64,000 bases of DNA from assembly GCA_933228675.1 (NCBI GenBank), contig OW121741.1:18961510-19025509 (forward strand), in the 5' to 3' direction. This DNA is from Stomorhina lunata. Lineage: Eukaryota; Arthropoda; Insecta; Diptera; Rhiniidae. Below are positions 36,301 through 48,009 of the stretch, piece by piece. Every line of letters begins with the position of its first letter. Position 1 is the stretch's first letter. The position numbers were made by a program, and so were the translations under genes. Under the pieces are notes generated by a model. That model had not been told where the DNA came from. It worked only from the letters and a program-made list of their open reading frames with translations, and searched no databases.

Positions 36301-36930
36301 TGTAGTCCTATAATAAAGCATAGATTAGACTATAAACTAGCCTATAGACTAAACTATAAACTGACTTTGGAATAGACTACTATCCATATCTGACTTTTAA
36401 AATAATTTATGTTTTTATTTTGATAGACCAAAAAAATAAAACTCTGCGAGATTAAAGAGTATCGCGATCGTGTTAAGAAATACGCGATCAAAACATGGAG
36501 AAGGAAAATTAATTTTATGGAATTAAATGAAAAAGAATGCAATAAAATTAAAAAAACAACAACTTCGAGAGAAAACTTAAATTAAAAATAAACCAAAAAA
36601 GAAATTGCTGCTCGAAACAGCTGAAGGAAAAAGAGGAATTTTTTAAAAACTAGGGACTAAGGGACAGACAGAGTCAGATGGAGCCAACAATAAATTATAA
36701 GATTAGAGGTAAGAATGGGAAGGAGATAATGATAAATGGAAATTGTTGAGTATTTCGAAAAGAATGGAAATTAGATGTGAAGGGACAATTTTTGGGTGGT
36801 CATTTGTAAATAGGGAAATAGAATTTAGAGGTTCTTATGAGAATCAAATAACACTAGGATTGAAATTATTTTTAAACGAAGGGAAATGGGTCTAATTTAT
36901 TAAGAATTGTAAGCTAATTAAGCCAATTAA
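36301..36930. other. Unique intronic sequence
   Basis: Non-repetitive after the 12-bp array. No exon or element is supported. Confidence 0.45.
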
Positions 36931-36933
36931 TTT

Positions 36934-37230
36934 GGAAAAAGGTTGGCCATATGAAGAGCATTTTTAAATGAGAGTGCTCAATGTTAGGTGCTGTTTACAT
37001 AATACAAGCAGTAGACGATTGAGTGGAATTTGCATGTGTTTTGTGATTGTAACAATTAATAGATAATAACAATTTACTTTGGACAAGGTTGGCCATATGA
37101 AGAGCATTTTTAAATGAGAGTGCTCAATCTTATGTGCTGTTTATATAACACAAGCAGCCGACAATTGAGTAAAATTTGCATGTGTTTTGTGACAATTAAT
37201 ATATAATAATAATAATTTACCTGATATGCA
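36934..37230. repeat. 146-bp tandem duplication near exon 1
   Basis: Two copies of GGTTGGCCATATGAAGAGC (36941 and 37087) start 146-bp units sharing ATTTTTAAATGAGAGTGCTC, AATCTTA/GTGCTGTTTA, CAAGCAG and TTGCATGTGTTTTGTGA. An inverted TGGCCAACCTTGG follows at 37228 and again at 37990 upstream of exon 1. The duplication begins about 90 bp downstream of exon 1's donor. Confidence 0.75.
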
Positions 37231-37327
37231 AATAATGGCCAACCTTGGTTTAGTATTAAACGAATATGGAGCCAATTTTATGAATGTTTTTACTTAATAT
37301 TATTTGAAATTATCTCAAATTTCTTAC

Positions 37328-37400
37328 CTTGCTGTTCGAATGCCGGCAGATTCCATTGCGGTGGCGTTGTCAATACCCCAGCTAAATCCAAATGTTCCAT
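37328..37400 (-). CDS. Host gene exon 1 with start codon
   Basis: 73 nt encoding MEHLDLAGVLTTPPQWNLPA and FEQQ plus one base. The ATG has A at -3, and an in-frame TAA lies six bases upstream, so the start is firm. The donor is GTAAGA. Its phase (1) matches exon 2's acceptor, which requires one leading G to rebuild an Asp codon. The exon was identified from this splice agreement and from its open, GC-richer sequence. Joined to exons 2 and 3 it gives 5544 nt, exactly 1848 codons to exon 3's end. Confidence 0.85.
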
Positions 37401-38064
37401 TATTTAACTCTTAAATTAATATTTCTTTAAACTACTTAAAAATCTCTGTTGAGGACCAAAAAGTTCCATTAAAAAAAAATTGCACCTCTTGCTTATCAAG
37501 AAATTTAAAAAACAATTTTTTCAAATTTAAATTTTGCAAATAAATTTTTTTTTGTTAGTCACTCGGTAGATATTTTTCGAAAATGGTTTTGTTTTGAAAT
37601 CTTATCGCTTTTTTGATGTGGTTTCAGTTATTTTTTTATTGGCAAGTACAAATTAAATTCCCATAGGAGGTATTTTCGTGTTATAATGTAGTAAAAGCAC
37701 CTTTTTTTACAAGTTGTTGACTGATTTGAGGGTGATTGGGGTGATTATTGCGATTTAATATTGATGGAACTAGCTTTATCTTTTGTATTGAATAGTTTGG
37801 CGTTTTTTTTTTTTTCTTGCGATAAATGTCTCTTCGTAGAAAATTGTTTAACAATTTTTATTAATCCTATTTATAAAATATTCGTTAGCGAAAATGATAT
37901 CTGAAAAGATAAGGCAAAGAAATAAAAATTTTATTAAAAAAATTGATACATTAAAGGTATTCACTACAATGCATACTTCAATAACAAAACATCTGGCCAA
38001 CCTTGATTTAAATTGAGGTTTGAGTCTATGCTAAATCATAAAAGTAATTTCATTTCCCCTCTTA
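37401..38064. other. Upstream region of host gene (5' UTR/promoter candidate)
   Basis: AT-rich sequence 5' of the host start codon on the minus strand. A T run at 37808-37822 and a copy of TGGCCAACCTTGA (37990) are visible. No TATA box or initiator can be placed with confidence, and a 5' non-coding exon further away is possible. Confidence 0.35.
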
Positions 38065-41000
38065 CTGGCCATTTGAGTGAGTAAATCCCCAAATAAAACT
38101 CATTTGTCTAAAATTACCCAAAATGTAAACAAACAAACCTATTTTCAACATTATACTTCCCTCTAACTGCCAAAATCTCTTTAATTTTATTAAAAATAAT
38201 TTTCAAAATTTTTCAAAAAAAATTCAAAATTTTCTCAAGTATTTCTTTTCATTACAAATGTTTCCAATATCCCACCTAAGTATTTTTATTAAGTTAAAAA
38301 AATTCTTAAATTTAATAAAAATGTTTGTTTACTTAAATTTTCTCTACTCAAGTTTTGAAAATTTCAATACTTTTTGAAAATTTCGTAAATTTTCTGTGCT
38401 TCATAAAATAATCACATAAAAAATTTTACATAATATTTGATTGTTCCAGTTGTTATAACTGGTAGTACCTCGAGGAGATTGGATTTCGTACGTGAGAAAA
38501 TAATGTTTATAATATAATAAATTTTTATATGAAAACATCAAGAATTGAAGTGTTTGACCTTGAAATTTTAATGTTTTGAAAATTATTGAGAAAATTTAAA
38601 AAAATCAAAACAAAAATTGAAGACGAAAACAAATATGTCCAAAAACATTTTTTCTAAAAGTCTAGACTATAATATATCGTACAGTCTGACCTAAAGCCTA
38701 GCCCCTATTTTGGTCCACATTCTATTTTATATTGAAAATTTTTCTCTATAAAAATATTTATATTAAGAATTCTTAGAAAAATTTGAATATTCAAAATTGT
38801 TCTATAGAAAAATTTTTATAATAAAAATTTTTCTATATTTTATAATTTTTCTAAATTTTTCTAATGAAAAATTTTCTATAGAGAATTTTTTAATGAAAAT
38901 TTTTCTATAGAAAATTTTTTCTAATAGAACATTTTTCTCTAGAAAAATTTTTCTAATAGAAATTTTCTATAGAAAAATTTTTCTAATAGAAAAATTTTTC
39001 TAATAGAAAAATTTTCTATAGAAAAATTTTCCAATAGAAAAATTTTCTATAGAAAAATTTTTCTAATAGAAAAATTTTTGTAAAAAAAAAAAATTCTATA
39101 GAAAAATTTTTCTAATAGTAAAATTTTCTATAGAAAAATTTTTGTAAAAAAATTTTTTTCTAATAGAAATATTTTTCTAATGAAAATTTTTCTATAGAAA
39201 AATTTTTCTAATGAAAATTTTTCTATAGAAAATTTTTTCTAATAGAAAAATTTTCTATAGAAAAATTTTTGTAAAAAAAAAATTTTTCTAATAGAAAAAT
39301 TTTTCTAATGAAAATTTTTCTATAGAAAAATTTTTCTAATGAAAATTTTTCTATAGAAAAATTTTTCTAATGAAAATTTTTCTAATGAAAATTTTTCTAT
39401 AGAAAAATTTTTCTAATGAAAATTTTTCTGTAGAAAAATTTTTCTAATGAAAATTTTTCTATAGAAAAATTTTTCTAATGAAAATTTTTCTATAGAAAAA
39501 TTTTTCTAATGAAAATTTTTCTATAGAAAAATTTTTCTAATGAAAATTTTTCTATAGAAAAATTTTTCTAATGAAAATTTTTCTATAGAAAAATTTTTCT
39601 AATGAAAATTTTTCTATAGAAAAATTTTTCTAATGAAAATTTTTCTATAGAAAAATTTTTCTAATGAAAATTTTTCTATAGAAAAATTTTTCTAATGAAA
39701 ATTTTTCTATAGAAAAATTTTTCTAATGAAAATTTTTCTATAGAAAAATTTTTCTAATGAAAATTTTTCTATAGAAAAATTTTTCTAATGAAAATTTTTC
39801 TATAGAAAAATTTTTCTAATGAAAATTTTTCTATAGAAAAATTTTTCTAATGAAAATTTTTCTATAGAAAAATTTTTCTAATGAAAATTTTTCTATAGAA
39901 AAATTTTTCTAATGAAAATTTTTCTATAGAAAAATTTTTCTAATGAAAATTTTTCTATAGAAAAATTTTTCTAATGAAAATTTTTCTATAGAAAAATTTT
40001 TCTAATGAAAATTTTTCTGTAGAAAAATTTTTCTAATGAAAATTTTTCTATAAAAAATTTTTTCTAATAGAACATTTTTCTCTAGAAAAATTTTTCTAAT
40101 AGAAATTTTCTATAGAAAAATTTTTCTAATAGAAAAATTTTTCTAATAGAAAAATTTTCTATAGAAAAATTTTTCCAATAGAAAAATTTTCTATAGAAAA
40201 ATTTTTCTAATAGAAAAATTTTTGTAAAAAAAAAATTTCTATAGAAAAATTTTTCTAATAGAAAAATTTTCTATAGAAAAATTTTTGTAAAAAAAAAATT
40301 TTCTAATAGAAATATTTTTCTAATGAAAATTTTTCTATAGAAAAATTTTTCTAATGAAAATTTTTCTATAGAAAAATTTTTCTAATGAAAATTTTTCTAT
40401 AGAAAAATTTTTCTAATGAAAATTTTTCTATAAAAAAATTTTTCTAATGAAAATTTTTCTATAGAAAAATTTTTCTAATGAAAATTTTTCTATAGAAAAA
40501 TTTTTCTAATGAAAATTTTTCTATAGAAAAATTTTTCTATAGAAAAATTTTCATTAGAAAAATTTTTCTATAGAAAAATTTTTCTATAGAAAAATTTTCA
40601 TTAGAAAAATTTTTCTATAGAAAAATTTTCATTAGAAAAATTTTTCTATAGAAAAATTTTCATTAGAAAAATTTTTCTATAGAAAAATTTTCATTAGAAA
40701 AATTTTTCTATAGAAAAATTTTCATTAGAAAAATTTTTCTATAGAAAAATTTTCATTAGAAAAATTTTTCTATAGAAAAATTTTCATTAGAAAAATTTTT
40801 CTATAGAAAAATTTTCATTAGAAAAATTTTTCTATAGAAAAATTTTCATTAGAAAAATTTTTCTATAGAAAAATTTTCATTAGAAAAATTTTTTTATAGA
40901 AAAATTTTCATTAGAAAAATTTTTCTATAGAAAAATTTTCATTAGAAAAATTTTTCTATAGAAAAATTTTCATTAGAAAAATTTTTCTATAGAAAAATTT

Positions 41001-43200
41001 TCATTAGAAAAATATTTCTATTAGAAAATTTTTTTTTTACAAAAATTTTTCTATAGAAAATTTTTCTATTAGAAAAATTTTTCTATAGAAATTTTTTTTT
41101 TACAAAAATTTTTCTATTAGAAAAATTTTTCTATAGAAAATTTTTCTATTGGAAAAATTTTTCTATAGAAAATTTTTCTATTAGAAAAATTTTTCTATTA
41201 GAAAAATTTTTCTATAGAAAATTTCTATTAGAAAAATTTTTCTAGAGAAAAATGTTCTATTAGAAAAAATTTTTTATAGAAAAATTTTCATTAGAAAAAT
41301 TTTTCTACAGAAAAATTTTCATTAGAAAAATTTTTCTATAGAAAAATTTTCATTAGAAAAATTTTTCTATAGAAAAATTTTCATTAGAAAAATTTTTCTA
41401 TAGAAAAATTTTCATTAGAAAAATTTTTCTATAGAAAAATTTTCATTAGAAAAATTTTTCTATAGAAAAATTTTCATTAGAAAAATTTTTCTATAGAAAA
41501 ATTTTCATTAGAAAAATTTTTCTATAGAAAAATTTTCATTAGAAAAATTTTTCTATAGAAAAATTTTCATTAGAAAAATTTTTCTATAGAAAAATTTTCA
41601 TTAGAAAAATTTTTCTATAGAAAAATTTTCATTAGAAAAATTTTTCTATAGAAAAATTTTCATTAGAAAAATTTTTCTATAGAAAAATTTTCATTAGAAA
41701 AATTTTTCTATAGAAAAATTTTCATTAGAAAAATTTTTCTATAGAAAAATTTTCATTAGAAAAATTTTTCTATAGAAAAATTTTCATTAGAAAAATTTTT
41801 CTATAGAAAAATTTTCATTAGAAAAATTTTTCTACAGAAAAATTTTCATTAGAAAAATTTTTCTATAGAAAAATTTTCATTAGAAAAATTTTCATTAGAA
41901 AAATTTTTCTATAGAAAAATTTTCATTAGAAAAATTTTTCTATAGAAAAATTTTCATTAGAAAAATTTTTCTATTAGAAAAATTTTTTTTTTACAAAAAT
42001 TTTTCTATAGAAAATTTTTCTATTAGAAAAAATTTTCTATAGAAAAATTTTCATTAGAAAAATTTTTCTATAGAAAAATTTTCATTAGAAAAATATTTCT
42101 ATTAGAAAAAAATTTTTTTACAAAAATTTTTCTATAGAAAATTTTACTATTAGAAAAATTTTTCTATAGAATTTTTTTTTTTTACAAAAATTTTTCTATT
42201 AGAAAAATTTTTCTATAGAAAATTTTTCTATTGGAAAATTTTTCTATAGAAAATTTTTCTATTAGAAAAATTTTTCTATTAGAAAAATTTTTCTATAGAA
42301 AATTTCTATTAGAAAAATTTTTCTAGAGAAAAATGTTCTATTAGAAAAAATTTTCTATAGAAAAATTTTCATTAAAAAATTCTCTATAGAAAATTTTTCA
42401 TTAGAAAAATTTAGAAAAATTATAAAATATAGAAAAATTTTTATTATAAAAATTTTTCTATAGAACAATTTTGAATATTCAAATTTTTCTAAGAATTCTT
42501 AATATAAATATTTTTATAGAGAAAAATTTTCAATATAAAATAGAATGTGGACCAAAATAGGGGCTAGGCTTTAGGTCAGACTGTACGATATATTATAGTC
42601 TAGACTTTTAGAAAAAATGTTTTTGGACATATTTGTTTTCGTCTTCAATTTTTGTTTTGATTTTTTTAAATTTTCTCAATAATTTTCAAAACATTAAAAT
42701 TTCAAGGTCAAACACTTCAATTCTTGATGTTTTCATATAAAAATTTATTATATTATAAACATTATTTTCTCACGTACGAAATCCAATCTCCTCGAGGTAC
42801 TACCAGTTATAACAACTGGAACAATCAAATATTATGTAAAATTTTTTATGTGATTATTTTATGAAGCACAGAAAATTTACGAAATTTTCAAAAAGTATTG
42901 AAATTTTCAAAACTTGAGTAGAGAAAATTTAAGTAAACAAACATTTTTATTAAATTTAAGAATTTTTTTAACTTAATAAAAATACTTAGGTGGGATATTG
43001 GAAACATTTGTAATGAAAAGAAATACTTGAGAAAATTTTGAATTTTTTTTGAAAAATTTTGAAAATTATTTTTAATAAAATTAAAGAGATTTTGGCAGTT
43101 AGAGGGAAGTATAATGTTGAAAATAGGTTTGTTTGTTTACATTTTGGGTAATTTTAGACAAATGAGTTTTATTTGGGGATTTACTCACTCAAATGGCCAG
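38065..43200. repeat. 5.1-kb inverted repeat with exact outer arms
   Basis: The segment from 38065 (CTGGCCATTTGAGTGAG) reads as the reverse complement of the segment ending 43200 (CTCACTCAAATGGCCAG). Pairing coordinates sum to 81265 at the edge, at the CTCGAG sites (38469/42796) and at 38930/42335. So at least 866 bp of mostly unique sequence are mirrored with no net indel, and I saw no mismatch. Farther in, inside the 31-bp array, the pairing slips by 62 bp and then more, and the exact centre (about 40531) lies where CTAATG units meet CATTAG units. Sequence after 43200 resumes the array in the same orientation as the left arm. Confidence 0.95.
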
Positions 43201-44080
43201 AAATAGAAAAATTTTCTATAGAAAAATTTTTCCAATAGAAAAATTTTCTATAGAAAAATTTTTCTAATAGAAAAATTTTTGTAAAAAAAAAATTTCTATA
43301 GAAAAATTTTTCTAATAGAAAAATTTTCTATAGAAAAATTTTTGTAAAAAAAAAATTTTCTAATAGAAATATTTTTCTAATGAAAATTTTTCTATAGAAA
43401 AATTTTTCTAATGAAAATTTTTCTATAGAAAAATTTTTCTAATGAAAATTTTTCTATAGAAAAATTTTTCTAATGAAAATTTTTCTATAAAAAAATTTTT
43501 CTAATGAAAATTTTTCTATAGAAAAATTTTTCTAATGAAAATTTTTCTATAGAAAAATTTTTCTAATGAAAATTTTTCTATAGAAAAATTTTTCTAATGA
43601 AAATTTTTCTATAGAAAAATTTTTCTAATGAAAATTTTTCTATAGAAAAATTTTTCTAATGAAAATTTTTCTATAGAAAAATTTTTCTAATGAAAATTTT
43701 TCTATAGAAAAATTTTTCTAATGAAAATTTTTCTATAGAAAAATTTTTCTAATGAAAATTTTTCTATAGAAAAATTTTTCTAATGAAAATTTTTCTATAG
43801 AAAAATTTTTCTATAGAAAAATTTTTCTAATGAAAATTTTTCTATAGAAAAATTTTTCTAATGAAAATTTTTCTATAGAAAAATTTTTCTAATGAAAATT
43901 TTTCTATAGAAAAATTTTTCTAATGAAAATTTGTCTATAGAAAAATTTTTCTAATGAAAATTTGTCTATAGAAAAATTTTTCTAATGAAAATTTGTCTAT
44001 AGAAAAATTTTTCTAATGAAAATTTGTCTATAGAAAAATTTTTCTAATGAAAATTTTTCTATAGAAAATTTTTTAATGAA
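38880..44080. repeat. 31-bp CTATAG satellite array with orientation flips
   Basis: The 31-bp unit is CTAATG, AAAATTTTT, CTATAG, AAAAATTTTT. Orientation can be read from CTAATG (forward) versus CATTAG (reverse). Units are forward at 38880-40531, reverse from 40531 to about 42370, and forward again at 43201-44080. Blocks with (A)8-10 runs and 'AATAGAACATTTTTCTCTAG' occur at 38920 and 40065 and, reversed, at 41254 and 42335. The right edge decays at 44080-44650. The unit shares the TTTTCTATAGAAAA core with the array at 61216-64000. Confidence 0.95.
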
Positions 44081-46200
44081 AATTTTTCTAATGAAAATTT
44101 TTCTATAGAAAATTTTTTATAATGAAAATTTTTCTATTGAAAATTTTTCTAAATAAAAATTTTTATATTTTTCTATAGAAAAATTGTTATGTTAAAAATG
44201 TTTCTAAAGAAATAATTTTATATTGAAAATTTTTCTATAGAAAAATTTGTATATTGGAAATATTCCTTTTAGAAAAATTTTTGTATTGAAAAATCGTTTT
44301 TTAGAAAAACTTTTATATTGAAAATTTTATTTTAGAAAAAATTTTTTTAATGTAAAATTTTTGTTTCACAAATTTTTTTATATTAAATTTTTATATTAAT
44401 TTTTTTTTTTTTTAATTTTAAATATAAAAATTTTCTTTTAAGAAATTTTTTATATTGAGTTTTTTTTTATAGCAAAAGGTTTTATTGAAAAATTTTCTGT
44501 TAAAAAAACAATTATATTGAAAGTTTTTCTTTAGAAAGATTTTTATATTGAAAATTTTATTATAGAAAAATTTTTATATTGAAAATGTTTCATTAGAAAA
44601 ATTTTTATATTGAAAATTTTTCTTTAAGAAAAATTTTTATATTTTTTCAAAAAAATTTTATCTTAATTGCAAATCAAAGAAAATTTGAAATTACTTTACA
44701 AAAATACAAATTGAAACAAATTGTTGTAACTAAAAATAATTTTTAGCATTTTCCTAAGTTTACTTTGCCATTTTTGTGCGCCTAATTGAGTTGTATGCGT
44801 CATTTTTCGGTCAATCCTAAAATACACAAAAATTTTGTATCCAAAAATTTTTGTATCACAAAATTTTTTGTATCACAAAATTTTTGCACCACCAACATTT
44901 TTTAGGTGCTATTAAAAAGGTGTGGTTTTAACCTCATCTTGATGAGACTTTAGACTATTTTATGCCCCCTTTCTTCTTATAAATGGGACTCTTTTTATAC
45001 TTAAAAATTGTATTGAAATCTTTTAGAATTTTATTTTAGATTGAAAATGTTTTGAAAATTTTACGCACAAAAATTGTTTAGTTCTTTTTAAATGCGGAAA
45101 TTTAAACAAATATTTTTGTTTCTGGGTGAATTGCGGGCTAATTGTACATTTGATTATACTAGAGCATTAGTGGGCCATGTGGTTTTTTTTCTGTTTATTT
45201 TCATTCTAATACAAAGAGGAAAAAGTTTACAGTATTTTTGGGCTGAGTTGTTAAAAGAAATTGTTTGAAATTGTAAAAATTATAAATTGTTTAAGGAAAA
45301 TTAAAGTTTATGAAATAGAAATAACAAAATTATATATTTTTAAAGATTTTGTTTTCAAAACAAATTAGTTTTGTATAAAATTATTATTTGAAACAAAAAT
45401 ATTTTCAAAATTTCCCTGATTTGCTTCATTCTTACTTATGGCAACTCTATATGTCTTTTGTTTACATATTGGCAACGCCTAATGTAAAATCTTACACAGT
45501 AAAATGTAAACATTCAAGATAAAATGTAAACATTCATAATAACTGTTAACCACTTTTGCTGTTGCTGAGTTAAGAGTGTTGCCAAGTCGTAAATAAAAAA
45601 AACGTTAATTTTAAAAGCTTAATAAAATAATAACAAAAACAAAATAAAATGACAATATAACACGATAAAAGACCTTTTGAATACCCTAAATAAATGTAAT
45701 CTCAAATTTACAAAATCTAGTCAAATAAAATGTCTTTACATTGCAATATTAACACTTAAAAAGCTGTTATCATACTTTTAAGTCTCTTATAACCTTAAAT
45801 TACCTCCCTAGGGGTCTTCTCTCCCCCTCTAAGGCCTGTTAGGGATTACACAAATTTTGTGAGGAATTACACCTCCCGAAAATACAACAAGTTGCCTTAG
45901 ATTAGAACATATTCCATAACATTTTTTCTTCTACTTATCAATTTCTCAGTTCTCCTCTATCCATTTTCATTTTTAAAATCGCATACTCATTTGTTTCTTG
46001 CCATTATTTCCATAGACCGCAAATTGTTTATGGTTAAATGAACGTTTCTAATCAATGTTTATTTATTTATTTATAAATTCTACACTTTTATTTTGTGTTT
46101 TTGGTTTTTGTTGTGGAAAAACTGCTAAATAAATATATAAATTTTGCTAAGTTTTTTTTCTACTTGTTGTCGGCTCTCAGTGCGTCATTGGCAAAAGTTG
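44081..46200. other. Array edge and AT-rich unique sequence
   Basis: 44081-44650 is decayed array. Beyond that no gene or element is supported. Repeated GTAAAATGTAAACATTCA blocks occur at about 45500-45540 and CACAAAATTTTTGTATC blocks at 44830-44880. Confidence 0.45.
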
Positions 46201-46224
46201 GTTTAATAAATTATAAAAAAGATT

Positions 46225-46335
46225 ATAAATTTTGAAGGAGAAAAGCCCTTTTTAATACCAAGTTGAAAAGCGTTATAGTCAATCTAGTCCAACCACAAGA
46301 TGCCCTACACTGCTTATAATTTTAAACTTTTCCTT
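46225..46335. mobile_element. Mini-me-like element end fragment
   Basis: AAAAGCGTTATAGTCAATCTAG, split here as CCAACCACAAGATGCCCTACAC, follows the family order TATAGTC, then ACC, then ATGCCCTACAC seen at 17400. A short remnant only. Confidence 0.4.
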
Positions 46336-46845
46336 ATGTCTAGAGGCATATCTGAGACCAAATCACCGCAGTCGATATCGAAAACTCACCCCTTAATTCA
46401 TAAATGGATAATAAAATTGTCAAAGCTTTATAGTAGGAAATTTGTATGAAATATATTTATAAGCTTGTTATAACATTATTTTTCTTTTGTGAAAAAGAGC
46501 GTCAGACTTTTAAGCAAATATTGTGTAACATACCTTAGGGATTTTCAAAATTAAATTAAATTGATATCTTAACATATTCGTTTACATGTCGAAACATTTA
46601 GCTTAAATAAAATTCTTTTACTATCAGGAAATGTTTCATAATAAGTGAAACCTACAAGTGAACCTTAAATTTTCTACTCACATTATTTAGATTATCCTAA
46701 AAGTATGCTACAAAAACAATTCTGAAATGTCTTACATTTCCAACGATATCGAATGCGACGATAAATTTTGTTAAAAAATAAAAATGTTTTAAAAAGAATG
46801 AGCCACCCATTATCTCGAAATTTTTCATATCCATTATATTTTATA
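46336..46845. other. Unique sequence, nothing recognised
   Basis: AT-rich and without supported features. Confidence 0.4.
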
Positions 46846-46849
46846 TTGA

Positions 46850-47260
46850 ACTAGCTGTACCCTGCGCGCATTGCTGCGCCACAGACTAAAATAAACTTGA
46901 GGGAAAGATATTACACAAATAATTAATTAATTTTTAATCATTTTATTAATGTTGTCCTATCAACACATGATAAAATGAATAGTTTACGACTCAATTAATT
47001 TTGAATACTTTTCAGTTTCGCCATCTATCGAATATTAATCTCACCAACTTTAAAACCTTCGTCGACTCATGCGCAAAAAAATTGCTAAAGATCATGGCCT
47101 GATCAAATGCACAGTTTACGATTTAATTTGCTTTGAGTAATTTTCAGTGGTGCCACCTGTTGTTAATTGGTCATACCAACTTAGAAACCTTGTTCGGCTC
47201 ATGGGCAACAAATCTGCTAAAGATCATAACACGATCAAATGTACTGTTTATTGGTATGGT
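46850..47260. repeat. Short dispersed repeat end and 132-bp tandem pair
   Basis: 46852-46890 holds ACTAGCTGTACCCTGCGCGC then ATTGCTGCGCC, a kind of end motif common in arthropod interspersed repeats (family uncertain). It is followed by two diverged copies, 132 bp apart (about 46975 and 47110), sharing TTCGCCATCT/GGTGCCACCT, ACCTTCGTCGACTCATG, GCTAAAGATCAT and GATCAAATG. They abut the transposase remnant and may be its subterminal sequence. Confidence 0.4.
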
Positions 47261-47990
47261 TCAATTTTGCATGGAACAAAACATCGTCCAAAAGATCGAC
47301 GCGAGCTCAATCCGATTATCCAAATTTTCGATGACACTGAGGCACAACTGAGGTTCTATGTCGTTAATGTGCCGAATTATCTCATTCTTTTTCACCAGAA
47401 AAGTTGCTGGCTTATCGACGTACATCTTTTCTTTCAAATAACCCCAAAGGAAGATGTTGACCGGTGTCAAATCACATGATCTTGGCGGCCACGTTATAAA
47501 ACGGTCATTAAATTTGCTGCGCAAAAGAGCAAATATTTTGTTAGCTGTGTGACAGGTGGCACGGTCATAGGAAACTACCTAACGTCCACATCCATATCTT
47601 CCAATTCGGGCCATAAAAAGTTCGTTATCATCTCACGATAGGTGGACGGCTCTTTAGCCACACTATCGCGAACATCAGCAATATTTTCTGCTGTACGAGC
47701 GTTTACTGGTGTTTTCACAACTCTACACAACCGGTTTGCTCAAATTGTTGCGAAGTGCACGATATGCATTTCGATTTGAACGTCCATTTTCATAATTAGC
47801 CTTAATAACTTTAATGCGTTATGTAGACGTGTGTTGGGTAAGAAAGTAAAAGTTTTGGAAACGAGTTCCCTGATTTCGTTATAGCACATTCCAAAATAGC
47901 AACGACAGAATAGTGTAACACAATCCGCAATGAGTCTGTGATCCAGAGGATCAATTGAGTAGAATACCCTACTGTCACGGATTAACACTT
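47261..47990 (-). pseudogene. Internally deleted Tc1/mariner-type transposase
   Basis: On the minus strand, an N-terminal helix-turn-helix-like piece (NENGRSNRNAYRALR, then after a frameshift RTAENIADVRDSVAKEPST) is joined directly to YREMITNFLWPELEDMDV of the catalytic region. The first catalytic Asp block is therefore deleted. Then come DRATCHTANKIFALL and WPPRSCDLTPVNIFLWGYLKE (47525-47420) with the C-terminal KPATFLVKKNEIIRHIND. The second catalytic Asp block reads DRATCHTA (Asp-Arg replacing the usual Asp-Gly). Frameshifts and stops abound. It is the same family as the plus-strand copy at 14166 but a different copy. Confidence 0.75.
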
Positions 47991-48009
47991 TCGTCCTCTC
48001 CTGCTCTCA

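Larger units (their letters stand above)
30022..37327 (-). other. Intron 1 of the host gene, 7.3 kb, satellite-filled
   Basis: Donor GTAAGA (37327-37322) and acceptor TTTTGCAG (30022). It contains a 31-bp array (30590-32290), a possible opposite-strand exon (32767), a 12-bp array (33470-36300) and a tandem duplication (36934-37230). More than 60 percent of it is tandem repeat. Confidence 0.85.
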
